From: CAWJFJ01 sp963800065 | GTDB lineage: Bacteria > Actinomycetota > Acidimicrobiia > Acidimicrobiales > UBA8190 | Assembly: GCA_963800065.1 (NCBI GenBank) | Contig: CAWCZO010000008.1 | Coordinates: forward strand, 806,001 to 870,000 | Reading direction: 5' to 3' | Length of the DNA: 64,000 nt | Shown here: piece by piece, positions 50,425 to 59,104 of the stretch | Position numbering within the stretch: the stretch's first letter is position 1 | How the letters are laid out: the number at the start of each line of letters is the position of its first letter | Made by a program: the position numbers and the translations under genes | Notes under the pieces: generated by a model | Told to the model about the DNA's origin: nothing | What the model saw: only the letters and a program-made list of their open reading frames with translations | Databases searched by the model: none

Positions 50425-53277
50425 TCAGGTGAGGGTGAAAGTGCCCGCCGAGCGCAGGGGAGCGGTCTCGGAGAAGATGGTCGAGGACGAGGTCTGTTGG
50501 CCGATGAGGGCCAGATCTGTCCCGAAGGCGGAGATCTTGGTGACCCCGCCCGACATCGTGACGGACCCGGTCCCGTTCACCGAACCCTGGGTGTAAGTGC
50601 CGTCGCCGGCGCTGTTCACGCAGAACAGCCCGGTGAAGCTCGCGGTACGGGAGGTGGCGGAGAGGAAATAGGGGGTGAGCCCGGCCCCACAGGGCGAGAG
50701 GAGCTCGATGGCGAAGCTCTGGGTGACGGTGTTGCTATGGGAGTCGGTGGCCGTCACCGAGAAGTGGAAGGTGGTGCCGATCTGCGACTTGTTCGTGGGG
50801 GTTCCGCTCAGCACGCCGCCGGTGGACAGCCCCAGACCCTGGGGCAGGGCCCCGCTCTCGGAGTAGGTGACCGAACCGTTGTTCCCCTTGGTGCTGAAGG
50901 TGGTGGGCGGGTACGGAGTCTCCCAGGTGGCGTTGGAGAGGCTGGTGTGAAAAAGATTCATGGTGACGTCGAACGGCGTGGTGGCCGGCCCCGGGGACTC
51001 CTCCAGGTTCGTATCGCCCGGGTATTGGGCCGAGGCGGTGTAGTCGCCGGCCGGCAAGGCACCGTTGGCGACGCTGCAGCTGCCCTGGCCCCCCACTCCC
51101 GGGTCGGCCGACAGGTTGGCGAGGCAGCTAGTCACGCCCACCGTACCCGTCACAGTTACCGTTACTGACTCACCCGATAGTGATTCGCCGTTGCCGGTGG
51201 TCACCGTGACCACGAAGCTCGTGTCTGCCTGCGAGAGATAGGACTGCGTCGCTGTGGGCGTCGTGGAAAGAGAAGTCGTCGTGGTGTCCTGAGACACCAC
51301 GAAGCCGTTGGTGGCCCCCACGTAGGTGACCGAGTAGTCGGTCGAGTCAGAGGGGGTGAACCCGCCGCAACTCGTTCCGAGGATGGTGTAGGAACCCGCG
51401 CCCAGGCTCGCTCCGATGGCCGTGGACGACCCCACTGTGTTGCAGCTCAAGGTGCCCGACAGCGTCACCCCGGGCGGGGAGTTATCGGTCTCGGTGAAGG
51501 TGGGAGATCCTCCGTAGGTCTGGGTGCCCGAGACGACCACGGTGATAGGGACCGGGACGATCAAGCTGGTGGGGGGGGAGGACTCGCCGTAGTAGTTGTC
51601 CCCCCAGCAGGCGAGGGTCCCGTCGGTCGCCACCGCGCAGGCGAAGCCGTCACCGGCGCTCACCTGGGTGAAGGTGCCCGTGGGCGGGTAGGACTGGCCG
51701 TAGGAATGGTCCCCCCAGCAAGCGAGGGTCCCGTCGGTCGCCACCGCGCAGGCGAAGAGTTCACCGGCGCTCACCTGGGCGAAGGTTCCCGCGGGCGGGG
51801 AGGACTCGCCGTAGGTGTTGTCCCCCCAGCAGGCGACGGTCCCGTCGGTCGCCACCGCGCAGGCGAAGTTGTCACCGGCGCTCACCTGGGTGAAGGTGCC
51901 CGAAGGCGGGGAGGCCTGGCCGAAGTAGTTGTACCCCCAGCAGGCGAGGGTCCCGTCGATCTTCACCCCGCAGGCGAAGAAGCCGCCGGCGCTCACCTGG
52001 GTGAAGGTGCCCGAAGGCGGGGAGGTGTCGCCGTCGACGTTGTCCCCCCAGCAGGCGAGGGTCCCGTCGGTCTTCACCCCGCAGGCGAAGTCGGTGCCGG
52101 CGCTCACCTGGGTGAAGGTGCCCGAGGGTGGGGAGGACTGGCCGTCGACGTTGTCCCCCCAGCAGGCGAGGGTCCCGTCGGTCTTCACCCCGCAGGCGAA
52201 GTCGGTGCCGGCGCTCACCTGGGTGAAGGTGCCCGAGGGTGGGGAGGACTGGCCGTAGGCGTTGGCGCCCCAGCAAGCGAGGGTCCCGTCGGTCTTGATC
52301 CCGCAGGCGGAGGTGTCACCGGCGCCCACCTGGGGGTGGCCGAGATTCAGGGCGGGAGGTGATGACTGGCCGTCGTTGTCGTACCCCCAGCAGGCCACCT
52401 CGCCGGAGGTCTCCACTCCGCAGACGAAGAAGTTGCCGCTGCTTACCTGGGTGAAGGTGCCCGACAGAGGCGACGACTGGCCGTAGGTGTTGTCCCCCCA
52501 GCAGGAGACCTCGCCCGAGCTCTCCACCCCGCAGACGTTGTTGTTACCGTCACTCACCTGGGTGAAGGTGCCCGACGGAGGCGAGGCGACGAGGCCCCAG
52601 CACGAGAGCGTCCCGTTGGTCTCCACGCCGCAGGCGCCGGAACCGCCGGCGCTCACCTGGGTGAAGGTGCCCGACGGCGGCGAGGACTGATTCTGCCCGT
52701 TGTCTCCCCAGCAGGCCAGCGTGCCGGCGGTCTCCACTCCGCAGGCAAATTCGGCGCTCACGCTCACCTGGGTGAAAGTGCCCGAGGGCGGGTTGGACTC
52801 GAATTCGCTGTTGTCTCCCCAGCAGGTCAGTGTGCCGTCGGTCTTGATACCGCAGGCGGAGTTGTAGCCGACGCTCACCTGGGTGAAGGTGCCCGACGGC
52901 GAGGAGGCGTCTCCGTCAAAGTTGTCACCCCAGCATGAGAGCGTGCCGTTGGTCTGCACCCCGCAGGCGGTGAAACTTCCGGCGCTCACCTGGGTGAAGG
53001 TGCCCGAGGGCGGCGAAGCCTCGCCGTAGCCGTTGTAACCCCAGCACGCCACGTGGCCGTTGGTGACGACGGCGCAGGCAGAATCGGCGCCGGCGCTGAT
53101 CGATCCCACGCCAGGGGCGGCGGGCTCGGCGGTCAAGGGCGTCACCGGCGCCGAGGGCGCTGCTAGGGCGGGGTGTTGTCCCGTGCTCACCACCACCGCG
53201 AGGACCCCGAGGAGCAGGGGGGCGGCCAGCAGCCGCAGCGTGCGGGGGGCGAAGCGGCGGCGATGGGACCTCGTCAT
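50425..53277 (-). CDS. Secreted RCC1-like repeat protein with C-terminal Ig-like domains
   Basis: The 950-residue protein from ATG 53277 (GGAAGGAAGAACC upstream) starts with a Sec signal peptide (basic RRRFAPRTLRLLA, then a hydrophobic core, cleavage near ALAAP). Next come 14 tandem units of about 37 residues with the consensus ACGVKTDGTLACWGDN and SPPSGTFTQVSAG, related to RCC1 beta-propeller repeats. They are followed by MBG/Ig-like domains (TQTYGGSPTFTET) and a putative Ig domain with GALPQGLGLSTGGVLSGTP. No sorting signal or anchor is seen. Two of the units are identical at DNA level, indicating recent repeat duplication. The likely role is extracellular adhesion or ligand binding. Confidence 0.85.
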   Translation of the reverse strand: MTRSHRRRFAPRTLRLLAAPLLLGVLAVVVSTGQHPALAAPSAPVTPLTAEPAAPGVGSISAGADSACAVVTNGHVACWGYNGYGEASPPSGTFTQVSAGSFTACGVQTNGTLSCWGDNFDGDASSPSGTFTQVSVGYNSACGIKTDGTLTCWGDNSEFESNPPSGTFTQVSVSAEFACGVETAGTLACWGDNGQNQSSPPSGTFTQVSAGGSGACGVETNGTLSCWGLVASPPSGTFTQVSDGNNNVCGVESSGEVSCWGDNTYGQSSPLSGTFTQVSSGNFFVCGVETSGEVACWGYDNDGQSSPPALNLGHPQVGAGDTSACGIKTDGTLACWGANAYGQSSPPSGTFTQVSAGTDFACGVKTDGTLACWGDNVDGQSSPPSGTFTQVSAGTDFACGVKTDGTLACWGDNVDGDTSPPSGTFTQVSAGGFFACGVKIDGTLACWGYNYFGQASPPSGTFTQVSAGDNFACAVATDGTVACWGDNTYGESSPPAGTFAQVSAGELFACAVATDGTLACWGDHSYGQSYPPTGTFTQVSAGDGFACAVATDGTLACWGDNYYGESSPPTSLIVPVPITVVVSGTQTYGGSPTFTETDNSPPGVTLSGTLSCNTVGSSTAIGASLGAGSYTILGTSCGGFTPSDSTDYSVTYVGATNGFVVSQDTTTTSLSTTPTATQSYLSQADTSFVVTVTTGNGESLSGESVTVTVTGTVGVTSCLANLSADPGVGGQGSCSVANGALPAGDYTASAQYPGDTNLEESPGPATTPFDVTMNLFHTSLSNATWETPYPPTTFSTKGNNGSVTYSESGALPQGLGLSTGGVLSGTPTNKSQIGTTFHFSVTATDSHSNTVTQSFAIELLSPCGAGLTPYFLSATSRTASFTGLFCVNSAGDGTYTQGSVNGTGSVTMSGGVTKISAFGTDLALIGQQTSSSTIFSETAPLRSAGTFTLT

Positions 53278-53293
53278 GGTTCTTCCTTCCACG

Positions 53294-54211
53294 TCAGATC
53301 GTGGGGGCGGGGGCCGAGATGGTGTAGGTCGTGGTGTACGTGGCGCCACCGCTGGCCAGGACGTCGGCGGTCACAGTGGAGTCACCGGGAGCGCACGACG
53401 ACCCGGTGAAGGCGAACACGGCGTTGCCGTCGTCGTCCAAGGTGGCCGTGGCCATGAAGGTAGCGAACGAGCCCTGGTTGGAGATCCAGACGGGGGCGAT
53501 GGCCCCGCCGCAGCGGTCGAACAGCTCGGGTGAGCTGATCTCCACGGTCTGCTCGGCGTAGACGGGGTCGGTCTCGGCGTAGAACACGGCGTAGACGTCG
53601 GAGGTGCCGCTGGGGACGGTGTTGCCCGTCTCCACCTCGGGATCGGGGTAGCCGGTCACCCCAGCCGTGGTGACGTTCGGTGGACCCACGGTCATCGTGT
53701 TGGTGCCGGTGTAGTAGGGGGCGGCCACCAGATCGGCCTCGATGAGGCTCGGGCCGGGGGCGCAGTCGATCCCGTAGAGGCTGACGGTGGCGTTGCCGTC
53801 GGAATCCAGGGTGACATCGACCGAGTCGGCCCCGTAGACCGCCGTGGGTTGGAGCGACCCGAACAAGATCGCCCCTCCGCAGGCGTTGGCCAACTGCTGG
53901 GAGTTGATGTCCACGATGTCATCGGCCAGCGAGGGGCTCGTCTCCACTTCCACCACGGCGTAGACCTCGGACTGACCCGTCTCCACGATGGGACCGGGGG
54001 CCACGGTCACCGTGACAGTCGTGGGCGGCGGAGATCCACCGGTGCCGGTGCCCCCCTTGCAGGCGGGGAGCTTGGACTTCGGGTGGGCCTTGCACCACGC
54101 CGGCGAACCTTTCGGTGCCTTCGAAGTCGCCGCTGAGGCAACGCCCGCGGAACCGAGAGGAACGAGGCTCGCAACAGCGACCAGCGTTATCGCCTTGGTC
54201 ACGATTCGCAT
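53294..54211 (-). CDS. Secreted protein with two related Ig-like repeats
   Basis: The 305-residue protein begins with a signal peptide (KAITLVAVASLVPLGSAGVASAA). A short Cys-containing basic segment and a Gly/Pro linker lead to two homologous domains of about 110 residues. Shared landmarks are VETG...SEVYAVVEVE versus TVPSGTSDVYAVFYAE, CGGAILFGSL versus CGGAIAPVWI, a LDSDGNA/LDDDGNA turn and a late CAPG. Each domain has two cysteines likely to form a disulfide. It lies 16 bp upstream of the RCC1-like gene on the same strand, so both may be made and exported together. Confidence 0.75.
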   Translation of the reverse strand: MRIVTKAITLVAVASLVPLGSAGVASAATSKAPKGSPAWCKAHPKSKLPACKGGTGTGGSPPPTTVTVTVAPGPIVETGQSEVYAVVEVETSPSLADDIVDINSQQLANACGGAILFGSLQPTAVYGADSVDVTLDSDGNATVSLYGIDCAPGPSLIEADLVAAPYYTGTNTMTVGPPNVTTAGVTGYPDPEVETGNTVPSGTSDVYAVFYAETDPVYAEQTVEISSPELFDRCGGAIAPVWISNQGSFATFMATATLDDDGNAVFAFTGSSCAPGDSTVTADVLASGGATYTTTYTISAPAPTI

Positions 54212-54924
54212 GCGACCTCCTTCGGTCCTTACGTCGTTTCGTCAGACGCTAGGCAGCATGACCGTTGGACGGCGCCGTCGATATTGAGGAAACCGCACCT
54301 CGCCGTCACCCGCCGTGGCCGGGCGACTCCACTGACCGTTCATAGAGCGAGGCCATTCACATCTTCATCATCTGTCACGCCGAGGATTTGCGGATGCGTG
54401 GCAGACCTCGAGACCTTTCGCAGGACTTCACCACTGATGAGCGTTCGGCCCATCCGACCTCCGATAATCGGAACGAACGTGTAACGCCCTGGCGCAACGT
54501 GGCCGACTGGCCGGAGGATCGGACTGGCGATGGGGGAAAGGCGCGCTGTATTCGGGGTTATGGACCCCCCGGTGGTGTCCTCTGTGTCGGACAGGTTTGC
54601 AGCCAATTCGGGTGGCTGGGCCAACGGGCGACCCGCCCGGGATCGCCGCCGCTGGCCGGTTCGGGGGCCGGTATCTGATGCGTTTACCCACAGCGGCCGC
54701 CGGCAATGGAGCGCCGAAACGCGCTGCCCCTCATCTGCGTTTGATCTGAGAGACCAGCATCCGGTCGGGTCGGCACCTCACCCCCAAGTCTGGCAGCTCC
54801 CGGCCGGATGCTTGCCTTGAGCTTCGGTGATCGCACCGGGCGCCCGGATTAGCCTCATGCACCGTGGAGTCCTTCTACGTCTACGAGAATGCGACCAACG
54901 GAGGGGCCCTCGTCCACAGGGGGT
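54212..54924. other. Intergenic stretch without a recognised gene
   Basis: This 713-bp stretch lies between the divergent start of the secreted protein gene and the IS3-family end. Short open frames exist on both strands (for example 54340-54624 minus), but none has a recognisable domain or a convincing start. The part near 54212 should hold the promoter of the secreted-protein pair. No repeat or RNA structure stands out. Confidence 0.5.
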
Positions 54925-55070
54925 TGAGCTTCCCCCGATTCGACGGACAGGTTGGTTTTGGGCTGATGGGTGATCTTCAAAGCGTCGAAACGCCGGGTGT
55001 GTCATACCACCCGGAGGGTTTGCCGGCCTCTGGGAGCCTCTGAGCGGGTGCGATTTCCGCCGGCTGGACC

Positions 55071-55876
55071 TCATGCCGCTGTTTGAGCAGTGGTGGCCGT
55101 CTTCTCGTAGTCGACGGGGCTGAGCATCTTGCAGTAGCTGTGACGGCGCCTCGGGTTGTACCAGGCCTCGATCCAGTCGAAGATGGCCAGGGCCAGATGC
55201 TGGCGGCTCGTCCACTGGTGCTTATCGAGCAGCTCGAGCTGCAGTGTGCCGAAGAAGCTCTCGGCCACGGAGTTGTCGAAGCAGTCGCCCACCGATCCCA
55301 TCGATCCGAGCAGTCCGGCGCTGCGCAGGCGCCGGCCGAAGGCCCACGACGTGTATTGACTGAGTTCAATCGATCGTCGCAACACCGGCTTTCTGGAGCA
55401 AATGTACATGCTCGTCGAAGGCTTCGGCCGGTGTCTTCCAACCAAGAGTCTTCCGGGGTCGGCTGTTCGGTGACGTCCATCACCCACAGGCGGTCCGGGC
55501 CCTCGGGGTCGAACTGCCGTCCCACCAGGTCGTCGGCCGGCTCGGCGGCCGGGTCACGGCGGGTGCAGCCCCGGCCCTTGCGGCGGTAGATGCCCGAGAT
55601 GCCGGCTTCGCGCATGAGGCGCTCGATGCGCTTGCGCGAACACCGGGTGTCCTGGCCGAGCCGCAGCTCGGCGTGGACCCGGGGCGACCCATAGGAGCCC
55701 CGGCTCATGCGGTGGATGTCCACGATGGTGTTCGTGAGCAGGGCGTCGTCGAGGTCCCGGTCGCTCACCGGGTGCGCCTGCCAGGCATAGAAGCCCGAGG
55801 TCGACACCTTCATCACCCGACAGCAGGCCGCCACGGGCAGGTCCGAGCAGGCCCGGGCGATGAAGGTGTACGTCAT
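55071..55876 (-). pseudogene. IS3-family transposase orfB, interrupted
   Basis: The N-terminal part (FIARACSDLPVAACCRVM, STSGFYAWQ, SYGSPRVHAEL, RKRIERLMREAGISG) is typical of the IS3 orfB HTH_21 region and runs to RLWVMDVTEQ, where the first catalytic Asp lies. The frame then enters foreign sequence. The IS3 C-terminus resumes in another frame with QYTSWAFGRRL, GSVGDCFDNSVAESFFGTLQ (catalytic Glu) and WYNPRRRHSYC, ending at 55071. About 60 residues around the second catalytic Asp are missing. Confidence 0.85.
55366..55467 (-). pseudogene. IS30-family transposase C-terminal fragment inside IS3 orfB
   Basis: In the third frame on the minus strand, codons from 55467 to the TGA at 55366-55368 encode NSRPRKTLGWKTPAEAFDEH and VHLLQKAGVATID. 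This 33-residue sequence is the characteristic C-terminus of IS30-family transposases. It lies exactly where IS3 orfB loses its reading frame. It is therefore the surviving end of an IS30 element inserted into the IS3 copy and later mostly deleted. Confidence 0.8.
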
Positions 55877-56160
55877 TTTGGGAGGACGCTCTCCTTGGCA
55901 AAATAGGCGGCCGCCCGTTTCAGGATCTCGTTCTCCATCTTCGTCGTGCGCAGCTCCCGGCGCAGCGCCACCAGCTCGGCCCGCTCATCGGTCGACAGAC
56001 CTTTGCGGACTCCGCCGTCGATGTCGTCCTGCTTCACCCAGTTGCGCAGGCAGGACTCCGAGATCCCGAGGTCCTGGGCGATCTGGGCTTTGGGTTTGTC
56101 ACCGAGGCGGGCCAGCTCGATGGCGCGCTGGCGGAACTCCGGCGGATGGGGTCTGGGCAT
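55873..56160 (-). CDS. IS3-family transposase orfA
   Basis: The 95-residue protein has an N-terminal helix-turn-helix (PEFRQRAIELARLGDKPKAQ, LGISESCLRNWVKQ) and a C-terminal leucine-zipper-like helix (ELVALRRELRTTKMENEILK), the standard OrfA layout that binds IS ends and mediates dimerisation. The stop overlaps the orfB ATG at a run of A residues. OrfA itself looks intact. Confidence 0.9.
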   Translation of the reverse strand: MPRPHPPEFRQRAIELARLGDKPKAQIAQDLGISESCLRNWVKQDDIDGGVRKGLSTDERAELVALRRELRTTKMENEILKRAAAYFAKESVLPK

Positions 56161-56355
56161 GTGGACATCCTCTCAAGAGACGACGTCGGTCGCCTCATGT
56201 TCGATGTCCGCCAGACCGGGGGAAGCTCAGATTGCGATTGGCTGGATGTTTGGAAGCCGAAACACTAAGACGTCATGACCGACAGCATTGGGGAGGATGC
56301 GGTGTCGCTACGATTTTCCTGCTCACAACGGTCCTGAGGTGTTCACGTCCACCGT

Positions 56356-56395
56356 CATCCTCGGCGGACTGACTGCACTCCTGGGCAAACAGGCT
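56356..56395 (+). repeat. Dispersed repeat, copy 1
   Basis: This copy has the core CGGCGGACTGACTGCACTCC followed by TGGGCAAACAGGCT. It matches, with a few changes, 57444-57480 and 59933-59968. It lies between the IS3 element and ridA. Confidence 0.65.
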
Positions 56396-56454
56396 TCGTC
56401 TGTGAGCGCTGCTGCTTGAGCCTCCTCCATCGCGCCTGGCCCAAGCTGGAATGA

Positions 56455-56481
56455 GAAGAGCGGCCGCATGGGCCGCTCTTC
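56455..56481. terminator. Perfect 11-bp hairpin, possible terminator
   Basis: GAAGAGCGGCC pairs perfectly with GGCCGCTCTTC around the loop GCATG. There is no T-tract on either side, so intrinsic termination is uncertain. It lies about 170 bp upstream of ridA. Confidence 0.35.
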
Positions 56482-56652
56482 AGAGACGCTCACTGGCGTC
56501 TTCGCCGCCATCAGTTTTTGTGGCGAACCTCGGATCTCGTCCGAGACTTCGATTGTGCCAGGGATGACGGCAATGGCAAAGGGCCGAAAGTCCCATCGGT
56601 TGTCCACCGGCGGATCTTGAACTCGCACGGCGGGATGGCGTAGACCCTCGGT

Positions 56653-57036
56653 ATGGTCAATTATCCCTTTGCCCTTGAGCCCCTCGCCGGGTTCCCCTAC
56701 TCCAACGTGGTCGTTTCCGGCGACTTGGTGGCGGTCGCCAGCCAGGTGCCGTTTGGCGAGGAACGCCATCTCGTCGGACCGGGGTTCTCCGAGCAGGCCC
56801 ATCAGGTATTTGCCAACCTGCAGCAATGCCTGCGGGTGGCAGGGTGTGAACTGGTCGATGTGATCAAGGTGTGCGGCTACCTGGCGCGGCCTGGTCTCAT
56901 CGACGAGTACAACGAGATCTATAGGCAATACTTCACCCCGCCCTATCCCGCCCGCACGACGGTCGCCTGCGAGCTGGTCGTGCCCGGCATGCTCGTCCAG
57001 GTCGACGCCTTCGCTCGCACCCCAGCCGCTGAGTGA
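56653..57036 (+). CDS. RidA/YjgF/UK114-family protein
   Basis: The 127-residue protein belongs to the RidA family, whose best-studied members hydrolyse reactive enamine/imine intermediates to ketoacids and ammonia. It has VVVSGDLVAVASQVPFG near residue 19, QQCLRVAGCELVDVIKV, and the late PPYPARTTVACELVVPGMLVQ segment that contains the conserved Arg. Length is normal. It stands alone among accessory DNA; no amino-acid biosynthetic neighbour explains its presence. Confidence 0.88.
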   Translation: MVNYPFALEPLAGFPYSNVVVSGDLVAVASQVPFGEERHLVGPGFSEQAHQVFANLQQCLRVAGCELVDVIKVCGYLARPGLIDEYNEIYRQYFTPPYPARTTVACELVVPGMLVQVDAFARTPAAE

Positions 57037-57094
57037 ACACGTCGCCCCTTGGGTGGCCGGGAGTGTGCCGGACAGGTCCCATGCGGCCAGAGGG

Positions 57095-57346
57095 CTACTC
57101 GCCGGAACGTTCGGCCACCTCACGAAGGTGGGCGAAAAGCTCAGCAAGGCCGCGTGCTATCTCGGCCTGACCCTGGAGAATGTGCCCGACGGCCGAATGC
57201 ACAAGTTCTGAGGTGAGTGGTATCTCTTCGGCCAGTTCGGCCAGTTCGGCCATGGTGTCCGCGATCCGTCTGGAGAGTTCGTGGAGTTCCATCACGGACG
57301 AGCCTACGTGTGATTCGTGTCCTGTGCGCCCCTGGCCCTGCCCCAT
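57095..57346 (-). CDS. Small helical hypothetical protein
   Basis: This 83-residue frame encodes a helical, Glu/Ala/Leu-rich protein (HELSRRIADTMAELAELAEE, EIARGLAELFAHLREVAE). An internal ATG at 57292 would give a 65-residue version starting MELHELSRRI, which seems the more natural N-terminus. Neither start has a clear ribosome-binding site. No family is recognised. Regular amphipathic helices favour a real protein over chance. Confidence 0.4.
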   Translation of the reverse strand: MGQGQGRTGHESHVGSSVMELHELSRRIADTMAELAELAEEIPLTSELVHSAVGHILQGQAEIARGLAELFAHLREVAERSGE

Positions 57347-57443
57347 CTCGATCAGGATATGTTAATGATCATCACGGAGAGGAATCATGAGCCATAACCC
57401 GACCCGCCAGCAGATTCGGACCTGATGGCCTCACGTCCGCCAA

Positions 57444-57480
57444 TCCTCGGCGGACAGGCTGCACTCCTGGACAACAGGCT
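57444..57480 (+). repeat. Dispersed repeat, copy 2
   Basis: This copy has the core CGGCGGACAGGCTGCACTCC followed by TGGACAACAGGCT. Together with copy 1 it shares the left flank ATCCTCGG. It lies 28 bp before the YczE-type gene. Confidence 0.65.
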
Positions 57481-57507
57481 GCACTACCTGGCTGGCGTCA
57501 TATTGGC

Positions 57508-58188
57508 ATGTCTGAATCGCCAATCGAAAACTCTTGGGCCAGTAACATCCCGCTGGTGACGTCTGGGACAAGGTACACGGGATCGAGATCGTTCGGCGGG
57601 AGGGTGGCGCTGCTGCTTCTCGGGTCGTGCTTGGCCACCGTCTGCTACGCCGTCACCATTCGGGCTCGCCTGGGCTTGGGTCCGTTGTACGTGCTTCAGG
57701 ACGGCGTGGCGCGACATTTGGGCATCGCTATCGGCACCTCGGTCATGGTGACCGGTTTTGCCTTTGTGATCGCCGCTGTCGGGCTTCGTTCATGGCCCGG
57801 CCCAGGCACGCTGGCACTCCCCGTCCTTGGTGGTGAGGGGCTGGACGTCGTTCTGCCGCGTCTCCCCATCCTTCACGGTTGGCCTCTGCGACTCGCCGCC
57901 GTCGTCGTGGCTACGTGGATGATGGCGCTTGCCGGGGCGATGATGATCCGGGCTTCGGTAGGGGTGGCGGCCTACGACGCCGTGATGCTGGGACTCCGGC
58001 GTTGCTTCGGACGACCCCTTGGGCCCACCCGGCTTGCCATGGAGATGACGGCCCTGATAGCGGGATGGCTCCTGGGGGGCTCTGTGGGCTTAGGCACGGT
58101 CATCACCGGCCTGCTCATCGGCCCCGGCATTCAGTTCTGGCTCCGGGTGATCGGAAGCCCCACCAAGGTACTCACGCGCGCCTCTTGA
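57508..58188 (+). CDS. YczE/YitT-like integral membrane protein
   Basis: The 226-residue protein has about five membrane segments: RVALLLLGSCLATVCYAVTI, GTSVMVTGFAFVIAAVGL, LRLAAVVVATWMMALAGAMM, and two more near the C-terminus. The motif LGLGPLYVLQDGV after the first segment, the later ASVGVAAYDAVMLGL and the final GLGTVITGLLIGPGIQFWL are characteristic of the YczE family. The molecular function of that family is unknown. It has an unusually hydrophilic N-terminal 25 residues. Confidence 0.8.
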   Translation: MSESPIENSWASNIPLVTSGTRYTGSRSFGGRVALLLLGSCLATVCYAVTIRARLGLGPLYVLQDGVARHLGIAIGTSVMVTGFAFVIAAVGLRSWPGPGTLALPVLGGEGLDVVLPRLPILHGWPLRLAAVVVATWMMALAGAMMIRASVGVAAYDAVMLGLRRCFGRPLGPTRLAMEMTALIAGWLLGGSVGLGTVITGLLIGPGIQFWLRVIGSPTKVLTRAS

Positions 58189-58333
58189 TCGACGACATTG
58201 CGTCCGTGCACCTGAACACTCCGCTTGGCCAAGCCGCTCGCTTCCATCACGGCGGCACGACTATCTCCGTGAGTTTGGTAATGCTAGGTACAGCGCCAGG
58301 AAGCTATTCGTCTGCCCCCCGGACTTTGTGTCG

Positions 58334-58969
58334 TCACCAAGTGCCCGTGGAAGTGCTTAGAGTCAAAGAGTGGAGTCCACCGGCCGAGGCACATCCGGCG
58401 GGAACAACAGCGTTCCAGTTCGCATCCTGAAGGGTCGCACTCGGGGTAGCGAAAGGCGTGAATGACCCCGCCAGCACGCCACCGGAGACCGTGATGCTAG
58501 TGAACACTGGCGCTGCAGTACCCGTAACTGACATCCGAGTCTCTTTCGTCTTTGGACCATGGGGATGTGTCCAATGAGCGATCACCGCCGCGTGACGGCT
58601 GAGAGGAGTAAGAGCTAGGCCGCTAAAGATCGTGGCACAGTCGTTCGCAGCACCTGGAACACTGATGTCGATCAGGTGCATCGCCAGTTTCCCTCTGACC
58701 ATTGATCTCGGTGGAGGTACCATCGTTGTAAGGCACGGGTTGAGGGCAGTGCCCAAGGTGGCGCTGACGTTGATGGTCTCGGTGTTGGCGGTTCCCCCGA
58801 ACTTGAGGGGTGGGTTGAAAGTCACCCTGCCGTTCCACACGCCGTGAGCAGGGGAGCATGTGACAGTGCCGGGAAAGGGATTGGCCTGTGCGACCCCGGA
58901 GGCCGTCACGAGGAAGAGAAACGGTGACAACACAAGTGCTGTCAGCATGAGGAGAACCTTTCGAGCCAT
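58334..58969 (-). CDS. Secreted hypothetical protein (tandem paralogue 1)
   Basis: The 211-residue protein starts at the ATG at 58969 with a signal peptide (RKVLLMLTALVLSPFLFLVT, cleavage near VAQA). The mature part is beta-rich with several cysteines: GTVTCSPAHGVWNGRV at the start, NPCLTT, DCATIFSGLAL, and a terminal VPAGCASAGGLHSLTL ending in STSTGTW. The same landmarks in the same order occur in the next gene. No enzymatic motif is seen. The family is not recognised; an extracellular beta-sandwich is the likely fold. Confidence 0.7.
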   Translation of the reverse strand: MARKVLLMLTALVLSPFLFLVTASGVAQANPFPGTVTCSPAHGVWNGRVTFNPPLKFGGTANTETINVSATLGTALNPCLTTMVPPPRSMVRGKLAMHLIDISVPGAANDCATIFSGLALTPLSRHAAVIAHWTHPHGPKTKETRMSVTGTAAPVFTSITVSGGVLAGSFTPFATPSATLQDANWNAVVPAGCASAGGLHSLTLSTSTGTW

Positions 58970-59104
58970 CAGAACCCCCGTTCGATATTGAACCCCCCTA
59001 CGACCAGGGGATGATTTGTCGTTAGTCTTTCCCGCTACCCCCGACCTCACAATGGCCAGGTTGGTTCCTTCTCCAGCTGGCCGTTCAGCCGCGTTGGCAA
59101 CAGG

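Larger units (their letters stand above)
54925..56229 (-). mobile_element. IS3-family insertion sequence, 1305 bp, defective
   Basis: The ends are imperfect 25-bp inverted repeats starting TGAGCTTCCCCCG: 54925-54949 and, inverted, 56205-56229, matching at 21 of 25 positions. Inside are orfA (55873-56160) and a damaged orfB (55071-55876), both on the minus strand and joined at CCAAAATGA, which suits a programmed frameshift. No target-site duplication is evident (flanks GGT and GAT). OrfB carries an IS30 transposase fragment in place of part of its catalytic core, so the element cannot transpose on its own. Confidence 0.85.
56230..56652. other. Gene-free stretch holding a dispersed repeat copy and a hairpin
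   Basis: This is 423 bp between the IS3 end and ridA. It holds copy 1 of a short dispersed repeat (56356-56395) and a perfect 11-bp hairpin (56455-56481). A long open frame on the opposite strand (56323-57147) also spans ridA and is taken as antisense shadow. Nothing else is recognised. Confidence 0.5.

Noticed and set aside
51590..53090. Regular 111-bp DNA repeats that could suggest a CRISPR-like or satellite array
   Set aside because: The repeats keep one reading frame and encode the 37-residue RCC1-like units; there are no spacers.
54340..54624. Minus-strand frame of 94 codons in the gap left of the IS3 element
   Set aside because: No family resemblance, no ribosome-binding site, and overlapping frames of similar length exist on both strands.
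56323..57147. 274-codon minus-strand frame spanning ridA
   Set aside because: It is antisense to a clear RidA gene, has no recognisable motif and crosses a dispersed repeat and a perfect hairpin.
57388..57426. 12-codon ORF MSHNPTRQQIRT with a good ribosome-binding site
   Set aside because: Too short to support; it could be the start of a gene truncated near dispersed repeat copy 2, but no remainder is recognised.
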